Shown here piece after piece: positions 11,038 through 25,605 of a stretch of DNA of 64,000 bases (positions within the stretch are counted from its first letter, which is position 1; each line of letters starts with the position of its first letter). A program made the position numbers and the translations under genes. The notes below the pieces were generated by a model. The model worked only from the letters and a program-made list of their open reading frames with translations, made no database searches and was not told the origin of the DNA. Origin of the DNA: Symbiodinium natans (taxonomy: Eukaryota > Sar > Dinophyceae > Suessiales > Symbiodiniaceae); the NCBI GenBank assembly GCA_905221605.1, contig CAJNDS010002302.1:703022-767021 (forward strand), given 5' to 3'.

Positions 11038-11115
11038 GTTCCCTTACAATCCCCTTTAAACCAAAAAGGTTTTTTTTTTCATTTCTAGGTGGCTCCTGGG
11101 TCTAGAAAGGCATTT
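11038..11115. repeat. Dispersed repeat L
   Basis: TTCCCTTACAATCCCCTTTAAACC, a T-run, and GTGGCTCCTGGGTCTAG. Related copies are at 29126-29195, 41935-41980 and 42040-42080. 11116-11430 is diverged TTTAGGG and holds no gene I can support. Confidence 0.6.
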
Positions 11116-12027
11116 GCGGGTTTAGCGGTGTTCAGGGTGTAGGGGTTTTAGGGTTTAGGGTTTTGGGGTTCAGGGTTTAGGGTTTTGGGGTTCGGGGTTT
11201 GGGGTGTGGGGTTTAGGGTTTGGGGTTTTAGGGTTTAGTTTTTGGGGTTCAGGGTTTAGGGGTTAGGGTTTGGGTTCAGTGTTTAAGGTTCGGGTTGCAG
11301 GGTTTGGGGCGTCGGGCATGTACTGAGGTTGGGGGTTTAGGGTTCAAGGTTTGTCCGTACTTGCTATGTTCTGCGGGAGGCTGTCAGCCACTTACAGCAA
11401 TCATAAAACCCTAAGCCCTAAGCCCACAGAGCCCGCTACCTCGCAGTTGAGGTTGTGAGTATGGGTAGTTCTCTAGATTAGGCCCCTTTTCGGGGTCCTC
11501 CTATCAAGGGTGCCGTACTATATACTTTGTCACAGTGGGGTAACATTTTACATTTTTAAGGGTACCGAAGCTCAGCAAGGAATAGAAATTCAAGCTATGA
11601 ACTTGTATAGGGGATCCAAAACGGGACCCTACTTAGATAACTGCTCATATTCCTCAGCGCACAGTCCTTTGTGGTACTTTGTGGTACTTTACTGTAACTT
11701 TAGATCCTGACCCTTTTTGGGTTATTTGGGTTTCTTAATAAGGCAGCCAATAGCTTAATTTTTAGCTACCCGCCTGAGTGCAGCCAAGTTAGGGCCTATT
11801 GTGTTGGGAGTATGGAGCTCTATGGGTAGCTCTATGAACCCTGGCACACCCTCAACCCGAAATCCTAAAACGCTACAACCTCGACACCCTCAACTCGCAA
11901 TCCTCAAAGTTCTTAACCCCCAAACACACACAAAATCCGCTAACCTTCAACCCTCATCGCTGGAAATCCTTCACCTTAAATACGAAGACCTCAAAACCCT
12001 CAACCCGGAGCCCATAACCCTAAACTT

Positions 12028-12122
12028 ACCCTAAACCCTAAACCCTAAACCCTAAACCCTAAACCCTAAACCCTAAACCCTAAACCCTAAACCCTAAACC
12101 CTAAACCCTAAACCCTAAACCC
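12028..12122. repeat. CCCTAAA array fused to spliced-leader relic
   Basis: Thirteen perfect heptamers whose last unit, CCCTA, overlaps the start of the spliced-leader-like sequence at 12120. Confidence 0.95.
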
Positions 12123-12140
12123 TAGCCATTGTGGCTCAAG
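12120..12140 (+). other. Relict dinoflagellate spliced leader (DinoSL)
   Basis: TAGCCATTGTGGCTCAAG matches the conserved 3' part of the dinoflagellate trans-spliced leader with one mismatch; over 21 nt it is 19/21, the differences being C for G at position 3 and G for T at position 12. Genomic SL relics are known in dinoflagellates from reverse-transcribed mature mRNAs that re-integrated. An ATG follows 55 nt later (12195), as expected for a 5' UTR. Confidence 0.8.
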
Positions 12141-12194
12141 CATATAGTCAGCTTACTTCGCCAGTGTCCCCCGCGTGCGTCGCGGGAAGCAACT

Positions 12195-12520
12195 ATGGCG
12201 TCTTTTTGCGAGCAGATCCTTGCCGCGTTTTCTGGATGTTGCTGCGTTCGGGAGGATGGCGTGCGCGGCGGCGAATATGCTGCGCCCACGACGCCAAAGC
12301 TCATGCCGCCCCCAGAAACTCCAAAACCCTTAATTAAGGAATATACCTTAAATCATATTAGGGCTCCTATTAGGATTTAAGGGATATTCCTTAATTAAGG
12401 GGTTTTGGAGTCTCTGGGTCCAAGCAGTCCCACGGTGCAAAAAGCGAACATGCTTTGCGCGCCCCGCCCAAGCCCCCGCCGCCGAAGCAGCCGAGGTCTT
12501 CCGCTGCTGCGTTGCAGTGA
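12195..12520 (+). CDS. Retroposed SL-mRNA gene with one inverted-repeat intron, unknown protein
   Basis: ATG 12195 lies 55 nt after the SL relic. The first coding block begins MASFCEQILAAFSGCCCVRE and is Pro-rich before a 110-bp inverted repeat (12311-12420). Removing 12315-12424 (GA donor, AG acceptor, 110 nt) continues in frame as QSHGAKSEHALRAPPKPPPP to TGA 12518-12520. Removing 112 nt would open another frame (VPRCKKRTCFARPAQAPAAE), so the second exon's frame is not settled. The Cys triplet near the N-terminus could be lipidated. No family is recognised. Confidence 0.5.
12311..12420. mobile_element. Inverted-repeat element family C (introner-like)
   Basis: Arms of about 43 bp: CCCAGAAACTCCAAAACCC followed by TTAATTAAGGAATAT, mirrored at the right end with few mismatches; the loop is about 20 bp. 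It interrupts the coding sequence of the SL-relic gene, so it inserted after the retroposition or is its intron. Confidence 0.7.
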
Positions 12521-12539
12521 CCATGCCAGCGTCAGACAG

Positions 12540-12940
12540 GATTGACATGTATCATAGACGTTAACCTAGACTACTGCCCCTCCCCTAATACCCTCTTTTC
12601 CGGAATTTGTGCTAAGTCATGATGTTTAACTAAGCTGTCGTCCATCTACCAACGTAGAGGATGTAGTCTCACACTACCAAGGGCTGCCAGTACTTCGTAG
12701 TACTCCCCAATATAGATCAGGTCGTAGAGTAGTAAGATTTTGCCGTACAACACGGCAAAAACTTTCTATCGTAACCGACCACTGCGCCAGTTTAAAGGCT
12801 CACGCCAGTCGCGCAGATCCCAAGCCAATTTTTCCAGTTTGAATTCAGTGCAAAACGAAAAGCCCACGCTGCCTACAGGAGGCACGCCGGGTTCCGCTTC
12901 GGCAGAAAGCAAAGAGTGTTTCGCCCCACTTCATATTATG
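12540..12940. other. Unassigned, no telomeric repeats
   Basis: Probable 3' UTR and unique sequence after the SL-relic gene. A + frame runs 12740-12946 but has no recognisable feature. Confidence 0.4.
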
Positions 12941-14050
12941 AGTTAAATTATGAGTGTGTTTCGTTCGTGCAATATATTATAATTCTTAACCACGCGTGAA
13001 CTTGTGTTAATAATATTATTGCTCTCTCTTCACAGCGGGCCTCATGAAAAATTTACCACTTTTGGGCCGCAGATTATTAGTATTAATGGCGCTCGTAAAA
13101 CTAATATTGGAGCGCCCCTAATGTCCCCGTTCACTTTGTTCAAGCAAGAAAAGCACGCGTCGTTTTCTCCTTGTCTCTTATTACGTTCACTTCGTTCTCT
13201 TGAAAATAGTATTATTACGGGTCCCGGTTTCGTTCATAGTACTATTACATCGTTCATGCGTGAACTTATAACCCCTAATACTACTATTCTCTTCACATAA
13301 TGCGGCATGAACGCTGTGTTCCTTGGCAGTTAATTGATGGGGCGTTCACTGGTGTAGAAAAAGCCCTAGAAATTCAGTATTAAATTATGAGGGGCTTTTG
13401 GGACGCATTAATAATAATATCCCGGGCGATAATAAGAATACAATGTGCCCGGGGGTTATTACTATTAACAGGGCGTTTATGCTATTTAATAAGGGATTTT
13501 AAGAACGCCCGTATAATTATTAGTGTTGTCCCTGTGAACACAGATAAAGGCAAAGAGGGGGCAGATACAGCACTAATAATAATACCAGCGAATACAATGA
13601 GCGCACAAGGACACGAAGAGATAAAAGACAAGAATTGTGCACATGCTCGTAATAAATGTGCAAGAGATTAATATTATAACTGTGATAAACACGAATGCAT
13701 TACCAACCTCTTCATTTGGACAACTTAATTAGTTTGAGCCCTTTTCGCAGGATAGTAAATTATAAGGGGATAAGGACGATATAAAAAGAGAAACCAAATT
13801 CTGGGATCTTGGAAATCTTCTCACTTGTTCCCTTCACTTTCTGGATTACTAAGAGCGCATGAATGAATGCCCGGTCACTTTTACTCTTTCTCACATTCAT
13901 ATCCTTGTTCGTTTACTCCTTCACTTCCGGATTATTAAGAGATTGAATGAATGAGTTCATGCGCGAGCGAATGTTGCAAGTGAACGACATGAATGAAAGA
14001 ACGAAACGGGAACAGAGAAGAATATTATGAGTGAGAAAGGGCCCTATTTT
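12940..14050. other. A+T-rich island with palindromic G+C clusters
   Basis: Composition differs sharply from the rest: many TAATA/TTATTA tracts punctuated by GC-rich palindromes such as CCCGGGC...GCCCGGG around 13420-13460, and repeated GTTCACTTCGTTC-like and TTCATGCGTGAAC motifs. The short frames (13004-13300, 13387-13671) resemble no protein I know. An organelle-derived or other foreign insertion is possible; nothing here identifies the source. Confidence 0.5.
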
Positions 14051-14599
14051 TGTCACCCACAGGTAAAAGCCTATCCAGACTGTATCTGGCTCTTCTTTGG
14101 CGTCAAATGTCGTCCGTCTCACCACGTCAGGACGTCAAGTTCCAAAAATACAGCCTGGAAAACAACTGCGCCGCCTTTGTGCAGGCGGTCCTGAAGCTAC
14201 AACTTTCGCCGTCGTGAGGCCAGAACACCTCGATTAAGAGAACAAAGCCGATTGACTGTATCGCGTACTGTTTTCAAAATTGTGCAGTGCTTCACTTCCG
14301 GTTGCAGGTCAAGCGGCAACCGAAGGTGTCATGCAGTCGTCTTCGTATGCGCATTCATCTGCTGCCGAACTTGAAAGTGCTGATGCTCAAGTCGTTTGCT
14401 CGTTCGTGCAGGCCGGCGTTGCAAAATGCACAGTAGAGTGCTAGAGAAGAAGCCATGACTTGTTGCAGGCTGAGTCGTGAAATTGGACGGCTCTGGTCCA
14501 AAGACTTCGGCAACCGCGCCCACAAGCCGCCAAAGCTCACTGCGTTGTTTGGCGAAGAAACGAGTAACACGGCTTGAACGCAATTGAACCAGCGTACTC

Positions 14600-14950
14600 T
14601 TGCAGTGCTTTACAGCAACGTTGTCTTGTTCAAAACAAGTCTATCCTGGATGGCTTTGTTTAGGCTCGCGTTGGCCGGAAGAGCTGGATGCGGTGATTGC
14701 CCGAGAAAACGGGCGTGTGGTTTATTGCAGCAAGTCGTTGACAGAGTCCCCTTCCGCACGTTTGCTGGCCAACGGCGCAAGCAACTACGAGAAGTTCTTC
14801 GCTCGTCTACAGTTGCTCCTATCACCAACTCCCTGCACTATCTCGTGGCCGAGCGAGCATGACGTCCAGTACTTGGAAGAGAACGAGAGCAAGAACGAGG
14901 CTGGGTGTTCGTGTTCTTTCGATCCTTGCAGCCGAGTCTGTGTCAGATAG
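14600..14950 (+). CDS. Coding-like frame, unknown protein
   Basis: 116 codons; the convincing part is from about residue 27, with WPEELDAVIARENGRVVYCS and later NYEKFFARLQLLLS, a polar region ending in an acidic EENESKNEAG stretch. An overlapping + frame (14584-14862) is probably a shadow. It lies in the telomere-array-free block. No start codon context or family is recognised. Confidence 0.4.
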   Translation: MQCFTATLSCSKQVYPGWLCLGSRWPEELDAVIARENGRVVYCSKSLTESPSARLLANGASNYEKFFARLQLLLSPTPCTISWPSEHDVQYLEENESKNEAGCSCSFDPCSRVCVR

Positions 14951-15246
14951 TCAAGACGGCTAGGTTGGTGTGGATTACAGAGCTGGGCAGGTGGGCTTCG
15001 CAAGCGGTTGAGCGACACACACATACACTGGCAGTTTGCAGTACCGTTATGCTTTAATGCTTTCACATGATATGAAATAATAGCCAGGCAGAGATCGGTC
15101 CGGAATGTGCATTCGAATGTGGCTTCTGGAGTCGAGATGAAGTGCAGTTCCAGGGGGCTTGTTGCATTTTTTGACTACAGGTTTGACCTTACATGTACAT
15201 CTCATCGAGTGTGTTGATGCTGTATGCACAGGTGCGAACGTAGTAG

Positions 15247-15633
15247 CTTCGTGTCCTTGTCTCATTTGGGACCCATGCCTGTCGATTCGTTACTGTCAAC
15301 GGGCAGGATGATGGTGTCTTTATCTATCCATCGAAGCAGTTCCGCGGCTTTTTGCCGAAGATGGCGGGGAAGGTGAAAGTCTTCTTGCGGTGCTCAATGC
15401 TTTGCGTATTTTGTACAGCTTCGCACGGCAAGCTGATAGAATGCGCAGTTCATGGTCAGGTCAAGGGCATGATGCAGCTAAACCCTCTGCTGAAGGGACT
15501 GCTCATGCCGGCAGACTGCTGCAAAACGGACTGCCCAGACGACGATGAAGCTTTGAAGAGCGGTGTGGAGTTCGTAAAAACGTCGGAGAGAGTCATGAAG
15601 AAGCCGTGTCAGTGCCTCACGCAAGTGGAGTAA
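15247..15633 (+). CDS. Coding-like frame, unknown protein
   Basis: Open from 15247 to TAA 15631-15633. It reads HACRFVTVNGQDDGVFIYPS, then KMAGKVKVFLRCSML and a Cys/Asp-rich part ADCCKTDCPDDDE. No ATG occurs before 15361, so it is an internal or terminal exon, or a fragment. No telomeric array flanks it. Confidence 0.45.
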   Translation, partial: LRVLVSFGTHACRFVTVNGQDDGVFIYPSKQFRGFLPKMAGKVKVFLRCSMLCVFCTASHGKLIECAVHGQVKGMMQLNPLLKGLLMPADCCKTDCPDDDEALKSGVEFVKTSERVMKKPCQCLTQVE

Positions 15634-15807
15634 AGCAGGCACACATCTGTAACTTGCAGGTGAATAGTGTAAGTTGCCTGCCAGTGCACTGAAGGTTTGT
15701 CTCCGTCTTTGGCTGCTGTGATCATGCAGCGCATCGCTTGTGCCGGCACCGCAGCGATGCGAGCGAATCTACTCATTCGTTGGAAGGCAGATGTTGCATG
15801 AAGTCGC

Positions 15808-16617
15808 ATGTGCATCTCACAAGGCCTTGATTGTACGAGTCGTGAACGTGCTAGTGTCAGTACAAAATTGAAGGAGCTCGTTGAAGATGCCAAGTACTAC
15901 ACTACGTCCACGCTAGAGGAGTATGCGTTCGGACAGGACCTTGAATTTCACTCAGTGTCCACGGCAAGCATAGGAACTGTTTGCATAAACATGGTCGTTT
16001 GGCGTCGACTCATTGCTCTTAAGATTCTCATCCAGGATCAACCGCCTACGAAAGACGATGCTTCCTGGCAACGTAGGCGAGTTCCGCATTCTCCGCCATA
16101 CTCCCAGTGTATACATACTCACTGGCGACATGCTCCCTGGAAAGACTTTCATCGAACAATACATGGGTGGTATTTCCCACATCTACGTAGTGTCCTGGGG
16201 ATCAAACATTCCTACTGCTCAAGGATGTCTAACGCTAAAGTCTGGAAACAGGCAGCAATTTCAGATGTTAATCAAATCAATGACTACGCCACAATAGCCA
16301 ATGCACCGTGTGGTTTTTCCCCTGGCTTTACAGACAGGATCAAATTCACAAAATCGAAGTCGAGAGGCTGCCTGGGTGGATATTGGTACGAACTAGTCTC
16401 CAAAGAAGCTGTCAGATATTACCAACACCGTTTGGACTACCACGCCATGCCTGAAAGGCGGCGGAATGTCTTAGGACTCAAACAGTTTTTAAGCTTTGAC
16501 CGCACGTTCGGCAATACCCTGACTACTGCACCTACGCGCACGCCGGAACTTTTTCCTTGTTCAGTACTTCAGTTGGAAGCGCGTGGCAAGCCTAAAAAAA
16601 CAAACCCTAAACCCTAA
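15808..16617 (+). pseudogene. Coding-like region with frame changes, unknown protein
   Basis: A 269-codon frame is open, but the best protein-like reading alternates. 15850-16030 is good in this frame (KLKELVEDAKYYTTSTLEEY). 16070-16290 is better one frame over (VYILTGDMLPGKTFIEQYMG). 16300-16560 is good again in the first frame (GGYWYELVSKEAVRYYQHRL). This suggests two indels or unrecognised introns. Its last codons run into CCCTAAA heptamers. Confidence 0.4.
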
Positions 16618-16722
16618 ACCCGCAACCCTCAACCCTAAACCCTAAACCCGAAACCCTGAACCCGAAACCCTGAACCCTGTACCCTGAACCCTAACTTCTA
16701 AACCCTAAACCCTCAACCCTCC

Positions 16723-17041
16723 ATGCGAGGTCTGTCCCATGGGCTCCTTCCCTGGCAGGGAGGCCTGGCCATGACACGGCCGGCTCCCAGGGCCCCAGAG
16801 GCCAGGGTTTAGGGTTTAGGGTTTGGGGTTTGGGGTTTGGGGTTTAGGATTTAAAGCCAAGCTTCTTCTCGCACAGCCGAGGGCCCCAAGAGGCCCCAAA
16901 ACGCCCGGAACAGCCCAGAGGCCCCGAGACCTGGGAAGCCCCAACACCAACCCCAAGAGGGCCCCAAAAAGCCCGGGAGACGCAAAAGGCTCGGACAAGC
17001 AAACAAAAACGTTTGAGTCAAAACTTTTCGGTCGAAACTGA
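16723..17041 (+). CDS. Two exons joined across an array-led intron, basic C-terminus
   Basis: The exon to 16806 reads QGGLAMTRPAPRAPEAR in frame with ATG 16723, and ends AGG|GTTTAG in phase 0. The intron 16807-16876 starts with TTTAGGG/TTTGGGG heptamers and ends CTCGCACAG. Exon 16877-17041 is low-complexity and basic (SPGDAKGSDKQTKTFESKLF) with TGA at 17039. The ATG lies directly after heptamers, so the start is uncertain. Confidence 0.5.
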
Positions 17042-17084
17042 GGGACCCAAACCCTATACAATTTCCACAAGCCCTAAACCCTAA

Positions 17085-17195
17085 ACCCTAAGCCCTAAGC
17101 CCTAAGCCCTAAGCCCTAAGCCCTAAGCCCTAAGCCCTAAGCCCTAAGCCCTAAACCCTAAACCCTAAGCCCTAAACCCTAAGCCCTAAACCCAG
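17085..17195. repeat. CCCTAAG heptamer block
   Basis: About ten CCCTAAG units in a row within a CCCTAAA array; a second large CCCTAAG block is at 43985-44165. Confidence 0.9.
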
Positions 17196-17393
17196 TGGAG
17201 AACACCACTCCTAAAAGCCCCAGAGCTGCCTGCGACTCAGAAACTCCAATTTCCCCTGAGTCATGTAGGGTTTGGGGTTTGGGGTTTGGGGTTTGGGGTT
17301 TGGGGTTTAGGGTTTAGGGTTTAGGGTTTAGGGTTTTGGGTTTAGGGTGTAGGGGATCCTAGTATGATTTTCTGGAAGATGACTTTCTTTTAG

Positions 17394-17487
17394 GGGATGA
17401 ACGCTTCTGGGAATGGCAGGTCGACCGGCTTTTCTTCGTGGGTGCCGGCACGCGGCCGGGCAACGGCGTGCCAGGGAACCCAGACTT
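17394..17487 (+). CDS. Internal exon, unknown protein, ends at a family B element
   Basis: After acceptor TTTCTTTTAG the frame reads DERFWEWQVDRLFFVGAGTR then PGNGVPGNPDLL and meets the inverted-repeat element B1. A second frame is also open (GMNASGNGRSTGFSSW). It may be an upstream exon of the TIR/HET-like gene, which uses the same element family as introns. Confidence 0.45.
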
Positions 17488-17671
17488 GCTTTGTAGCCCA
17501 GTGGTTCCCCCTTTTCTTGGGGTGCTGGGGGGGGGGGGGGGGAAGGGGTGTTCGGGTTGTGTAGGGTTTAGGGTTTAGGGTTTTGGGGTTAGGGGTTTTG
17601 TTGGTCGCGTTTAAAGTAACCAACCCGAAGAAGCGTCCCCTTATCGTAGTATGGTTACTGGGCTGCTAAGC
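17486..17671. mobile_element. Inverted-repeat element B1, with telomeric repeats in its loop
   Basis: The left end TAGCCCAGTGGTTCC and right end TTACTGGGCTGCTAAG are inverted. The internal arms are GTTCCCCC...TTTTGGGGTTAG and AACCAACCCGAAG...GTAGTATGG. GTAGGGTTTAGGGTTTAGG sits in the loop. Copies B2 (21777-22021) and B3 (23490-23610) fall exactly in introns. Confidence 0.7.
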
Positions 17672-18101
17672 TGGCACTGCCCTTAAAGCTTAGAGGGTCT
17701 ATCATGGTTTCTAGGGCTTATAGGGGTTTAGGAGGGTTTTTTGGGGTTTCTAGGTTTAGAGGGTTCATAAAGTTTTAGAGCGTTTAAGGGGTTTTAGGGG
17801 GATCGAATATTCGGTATCCTCAAGCAAACCCGAAACCTTAATCGCTTCCTCCTATCAGCAACCCCCCCCCTCCCCTTATAGAAAACCTCAATATAGGAAA
17901 CAAGTAGGGGCTTCGGGTTTTTGGGTTTGGGGTGTCGGTTTGGGGTTTTAGGCTTGAATGATAAGGGTAAGACTTTAGGCTCTCGCGTTTTGGCTTTGGG
18001 CTTTGGGGTTTCGGGCGGTCACTTCAGGCTTTGGGCTTTAGGGTGTTGGGATTACCTGGTCGTCAGCGCTCAGCGCCGCCCTGCACTGTTGTTGCCTGCA
18101 G

Positions 18102-18246
18102 AGAGGGACAGCGGAGCCTGCTGTGCTCAAGCCTTTGCAGGCTTCAGGACCTCTATTTCAGGGCCTGGAAGGCGCAAACATCCACCCCGCAACAGTTTGT
18201 GAATCTTTTTGGAGGCACCCTGCGCCCCGAGGCGGAGGGGGCTAAG
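18102..18246 (+). CDS. Internal exon, unknown protein
   Basis: After acceptor TTGCCTGCAG the frame contains RLQDLYFRAWKAQTSTPQQF then VNLFGGTLRPEAEGAK. Strongly coding-like over 48 codons. It could belong to the gene that continues at 19174, but intermediate phases were not worked out. Confidence 0.55.
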
Positions 18247-18743
18247 AATAGGGGGAAGGGATTATACCCGAAACGCCCAGCCCTACGGCCATGAAGGTGT
18301 TTTTGTTTAGGGCCTCGGGCCTGCCATCCACCTGTAATATTCGCACCCTAGACCCACAACCCGACTTGTAAGCCCTTCGGAGGTAGTAAGTAGGGTTAGT
18401 AAGGTGGGGTTATAGGAGTTATGAAAGGAATTCTTGGGGCGGGGGTTTACAATATTTGGGGACCCCTAATTTTAGACCCCCAAATCGTAGGATCCCCTTG
18501 GAACAAGGACCGAGGGTACGGTACCCCTACTTTCGCAAAGCCCCAGGGCTTCCTAAACCCTAAACCCTGAACCCTAAACCCTAAACCCTAAACCCTAAAC
18601 CATAAACCCTAAACCCAAGACCCTAAACCCTAAACCCTAAACCCTACACCATCAACACCAGAGTGCGGCTTTGGGGCTCGAGCTCTCGCACGCTTGCGTG
18701 TTGCGCTTCTTGGTGCAAAAGGTCCCAAGGATCCAAGGATCCG

Positions 18744-18850
18744 GGTCGTTTCGTGTTTAACAAATCGGCCAGGAGCTTCTTCAAGGGAAGTGCCGTGCTG
18801 ACCCAGGCATTTCACCCGCGCACTTTTGTCCCAACAGGCATGGAGGAGCG
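18744..18850 (+). CDS. Exon-like fragment, unknown
   Basis: Reads RFVFNKSARSFFKGSAVLTQ then AFHPRTFVPTGMEERM. The opposite strand is also open in part (18630-18815), so strand is inferred from neighbours. Confidence 0.4.
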
Positions 18851-19173
18851 TATGGGTGCAGGGTGTGGGGTTTAGGGTCTAGGGTTTAGGGTTTAGGGTT
18901 TAGGGTTTAGGGTTTGGGGGTTTAGGGTTTAGGGTTTAGGGCTTCGGGTTTAGGCGATGAACTCATTTGCCTGAATCCTTGCCTCCTGCTTTCCTCGGCC
19001 CCTGCGTCCTCAGCCTTAAGCCTTGACCCCCTGCTGGGAGGTGTTTCGTACTTAGCAGCTGTACTTCTAGCCCAATTGTAACCCTCTTTGGGTACTTAAG
19101 CAGCTTGTAAGTGGGTTAGATTTACACTCCAAGTAAACCCTGAACCGGGAACCCTGAGCCCTGAATGCTGCAG

Positions 19174-19245
19174 GAGCAGCCGACAGCCCCGAATAGCATG
19201 GTCGAAGAGGAAGCGCCCCGCCGGCAGCTTTCCAAGCGCTGGGAT
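19174..19245 (+). CDS. Probable upstream exon of the TIR/HET-like gene
   Basis: After acceptor TGCTGCAG the frame reads EQPTAPNSMVEEEAPRRQLS then KRWD and runs into a TTTAGGG array (19243-19300). It is acidic then basic, probably a cytosolic N-terminal segment. The next exon needs phase 1, which the third GT in the array would supply. Confidence 0.5.
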
Positions 19246-19473
19246 TTAGGGTTTAGGGTTTAGGGTTTAGGGTTTAGGGTTTCGGGTCTGGGGGGTTTAG
19301 GGTTTCTTGTTCGTAGGTTCTTTTTCAAGCCTGAGAGCAGCACATTGCCTTTAGGGGTTGCTTGTCGGCTAGCGGCTGATTGCTTAGGGCTTGCTTTGGG
19401 GGTTTGGGGGGCCTTCAAGGTTTCAGGCTTTCTTAGGGCTTCTACTATCCCATATCCTTTTTCATATGCACAG

Positions 19474-23933
<4,460 letters not shown>

Positions 23934-24190
23934 CACCTGAGCTTGTCTTTGACAAAAAGCCTTGCACCGGCAAAGCACAGGGAAAGCCTGACACCCCCGG
24001 ACCCTAGTAAACCCGGCAGCCATGAACCTATTTACTATTAGTCGCCGCCCCGAACCTTCACTCCAAACCGCCCAGCTAAGCCCCTAAACCCTACACCCTA
24101 AAGCCCTAAACCCTAAACCCCAAACCCTAAACCCTAAACCCTAAAGCCTTATTAAGCCTTCAACCCTAAAGCCCTAAGCCCTCAACGTCC

Positions 24191-24256
24191 TCCACAAAAC
24201 TTCGGCTCCAATTCGATGCCGTGTTGCAACGAGCTCGAAAGGCTGTGCTGCTTACG
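24191..24256 (+). CDS. Internal exon-like fragment, unknown
   Basis: Reads STKLRLQFDAVLQRARKAVL then LT, ending ACG|GTTCAT. Amphipathic helix-like. 23934-24190 has no gene visible. Confidence 0.5.
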
Positions 24257-24319
24257 GTTCATGGTTTAAGGTTCAGAGCCAAGAACCTTAGTGTTTAGGG
24301 TTCAGGGTCTAGGGTCCTA

Positions 24320-24617
24320 AACCCTGAACCCTGAACCCTAAACCCTAAACCCTAAACCCTAAACCCTAAACCCTAAACCCTAAACCCTAAACCCTAAACC
24401 CTAAACCCTAAACCCTGAAGGCCACACGGTAGGGAAAGGGGTTAAGGGTTTGGAGACCCTAAACGCTAAACCCTAAACCCTAAACCCTAAACCCTAAACC
24501 CTAAACCCTAAACCCTAAACCCTAAATCCTAAGCCCTAAACCCTAAACCCTAAACCCTAAACCCTAAACCCTAAACCCTAAACCCTAAACCCTAAACCCT
24601 AAACCCTAAACCCTAAC
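24320..24617. repeat. CCCTAAA arrays
   Basis: Two long near-perfect arrays separated by about 50 bp (24416-24458). Confidence 0.95.
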
Positions 24618-24630
24618 TGAGGGCTGCTAG

Positions 24631-24770
24631 CAAGGATTGTTTTGCTACCTCAAGCGCCCACAGGACATGAACCCCATGACTCGAGTACGATCGGTATCAG
24701 GGTTTAGGGTTTAGGGTTTAGGGTTTAGGATCCAAACCATCCTTACTTGTTGCACGTGGTGGAAAAAAGG
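24631..24770 (+). CDS. Two exon-like islands around a 20-27-nt heptamer array
   Basis: The first island after CTGCTAG reads QGLFCYLKRPQDMNPMTRVR then SVS and enters GTTTAGG units at 24702. The second begins TTTAG|GAT (24729) and reads DPNHPYLLHVVEK. Using the second heptamer's GT (24709) makes the join phase 0; using the first gives another open frame. Introns this short are unusual. Confidence 0.45.
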
Positions 24771-25172
24771 TCATGGCCTCAGGCTTGGGGTTTGAAACCC
24801 TAAACCCTAAACCCTAAACCCTAAACCCGAAACCCGAAACCCTAAACCCTAAACCTTAAACCCGTAAACCCCTAGGCTACTAGAGCCCTAACGCATGTAA
24901 ACAAATCCTTATTTTCGTGGTTTCCGTTCTTAAGCAAATTCTAGGTTAGGGCGCCCGTAATAAGGGCCCGAAAGGCTTCAACAAACCTGTAAGAACCCAA
25001 ATGGAAGGTTTTGCACCCCAGAGCCGTAACGGCCCCCCTTAAACCCGAAACCCTAAACCCCAAACCCTAAACCCTACACCCTAAAGCCCTAAGCCCCAAA
25101 CCCTAAACCCTAAACCCTAAGCCCTAAACCCTAAACCCTAGACCCTACAACCTAAAAACACCAAGCCCTCAA

Positions 25173-25229
25173 GGCCCCTTGTGCTCATGGGCGCTGGACT
25201 CACCTCACAGCCACTCTGCTTGGATTCAG
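25173..25229 (+). CDS. Exon-like fragment
   Basis: Reads GPLCSWALDSPHSHSAWIQ and ends CAG|GTTTTAG. A second frame (APCAHGRWTHLTATLLGF) is equally open, so the product is uncertain. Confidence 0.35.
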
Positions 25230-25463
25230 GTTTTAGGGTTTAGGGTTTAGGGTTCAGGGTTTTAGGGTTTAGGGTTTAGGGTTTAGGGTTTTGGGGTTAG
25301 GGCTTCAAGGGTGTAGGGCGGTGTAGGGTTTGGGGTTGCTATTAGGGGGGGGGTTTAGGTTTAGGGTCTCTCGCCATGTGTATACATTTTTCATGTATAC
25401 GCAGACGGCTATGCATTGAAACAGACAAAATATGCCCCGGCCAATGTCATTATGGATTCATAC

Positions 25464-25605
25464 CTCCTCCTCCTCGTCATCGTCATCATCGGGGTTGGGC
25501 GGCTTCTGTTTTTTTGTAAATATCACCTGTGTTTTTGGTGTTGATTGGTGAAGGTTCTTGCTGTCAGAAATGATGATCTCAGTCCATTTGTATGTTGTTT
25601 GTGCC
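25464..25605 (-). CDS. Minus-strand exon with array acceptor, acidic tail
   Basis: On the minus strand the CCCTAAA array at 25606 reads TTTAGGG and ends TTTAG|G. The exon then reads AQTTYKWTEIIISDSKNLHQ and continues through KKQKPPNPD into Asp/Glu runs, ending GAG|GTATGA, a good donor. 47 codons plus one base, fully open. It is the clearest minus-strand gene piece in the window. Confidence 0.65.
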
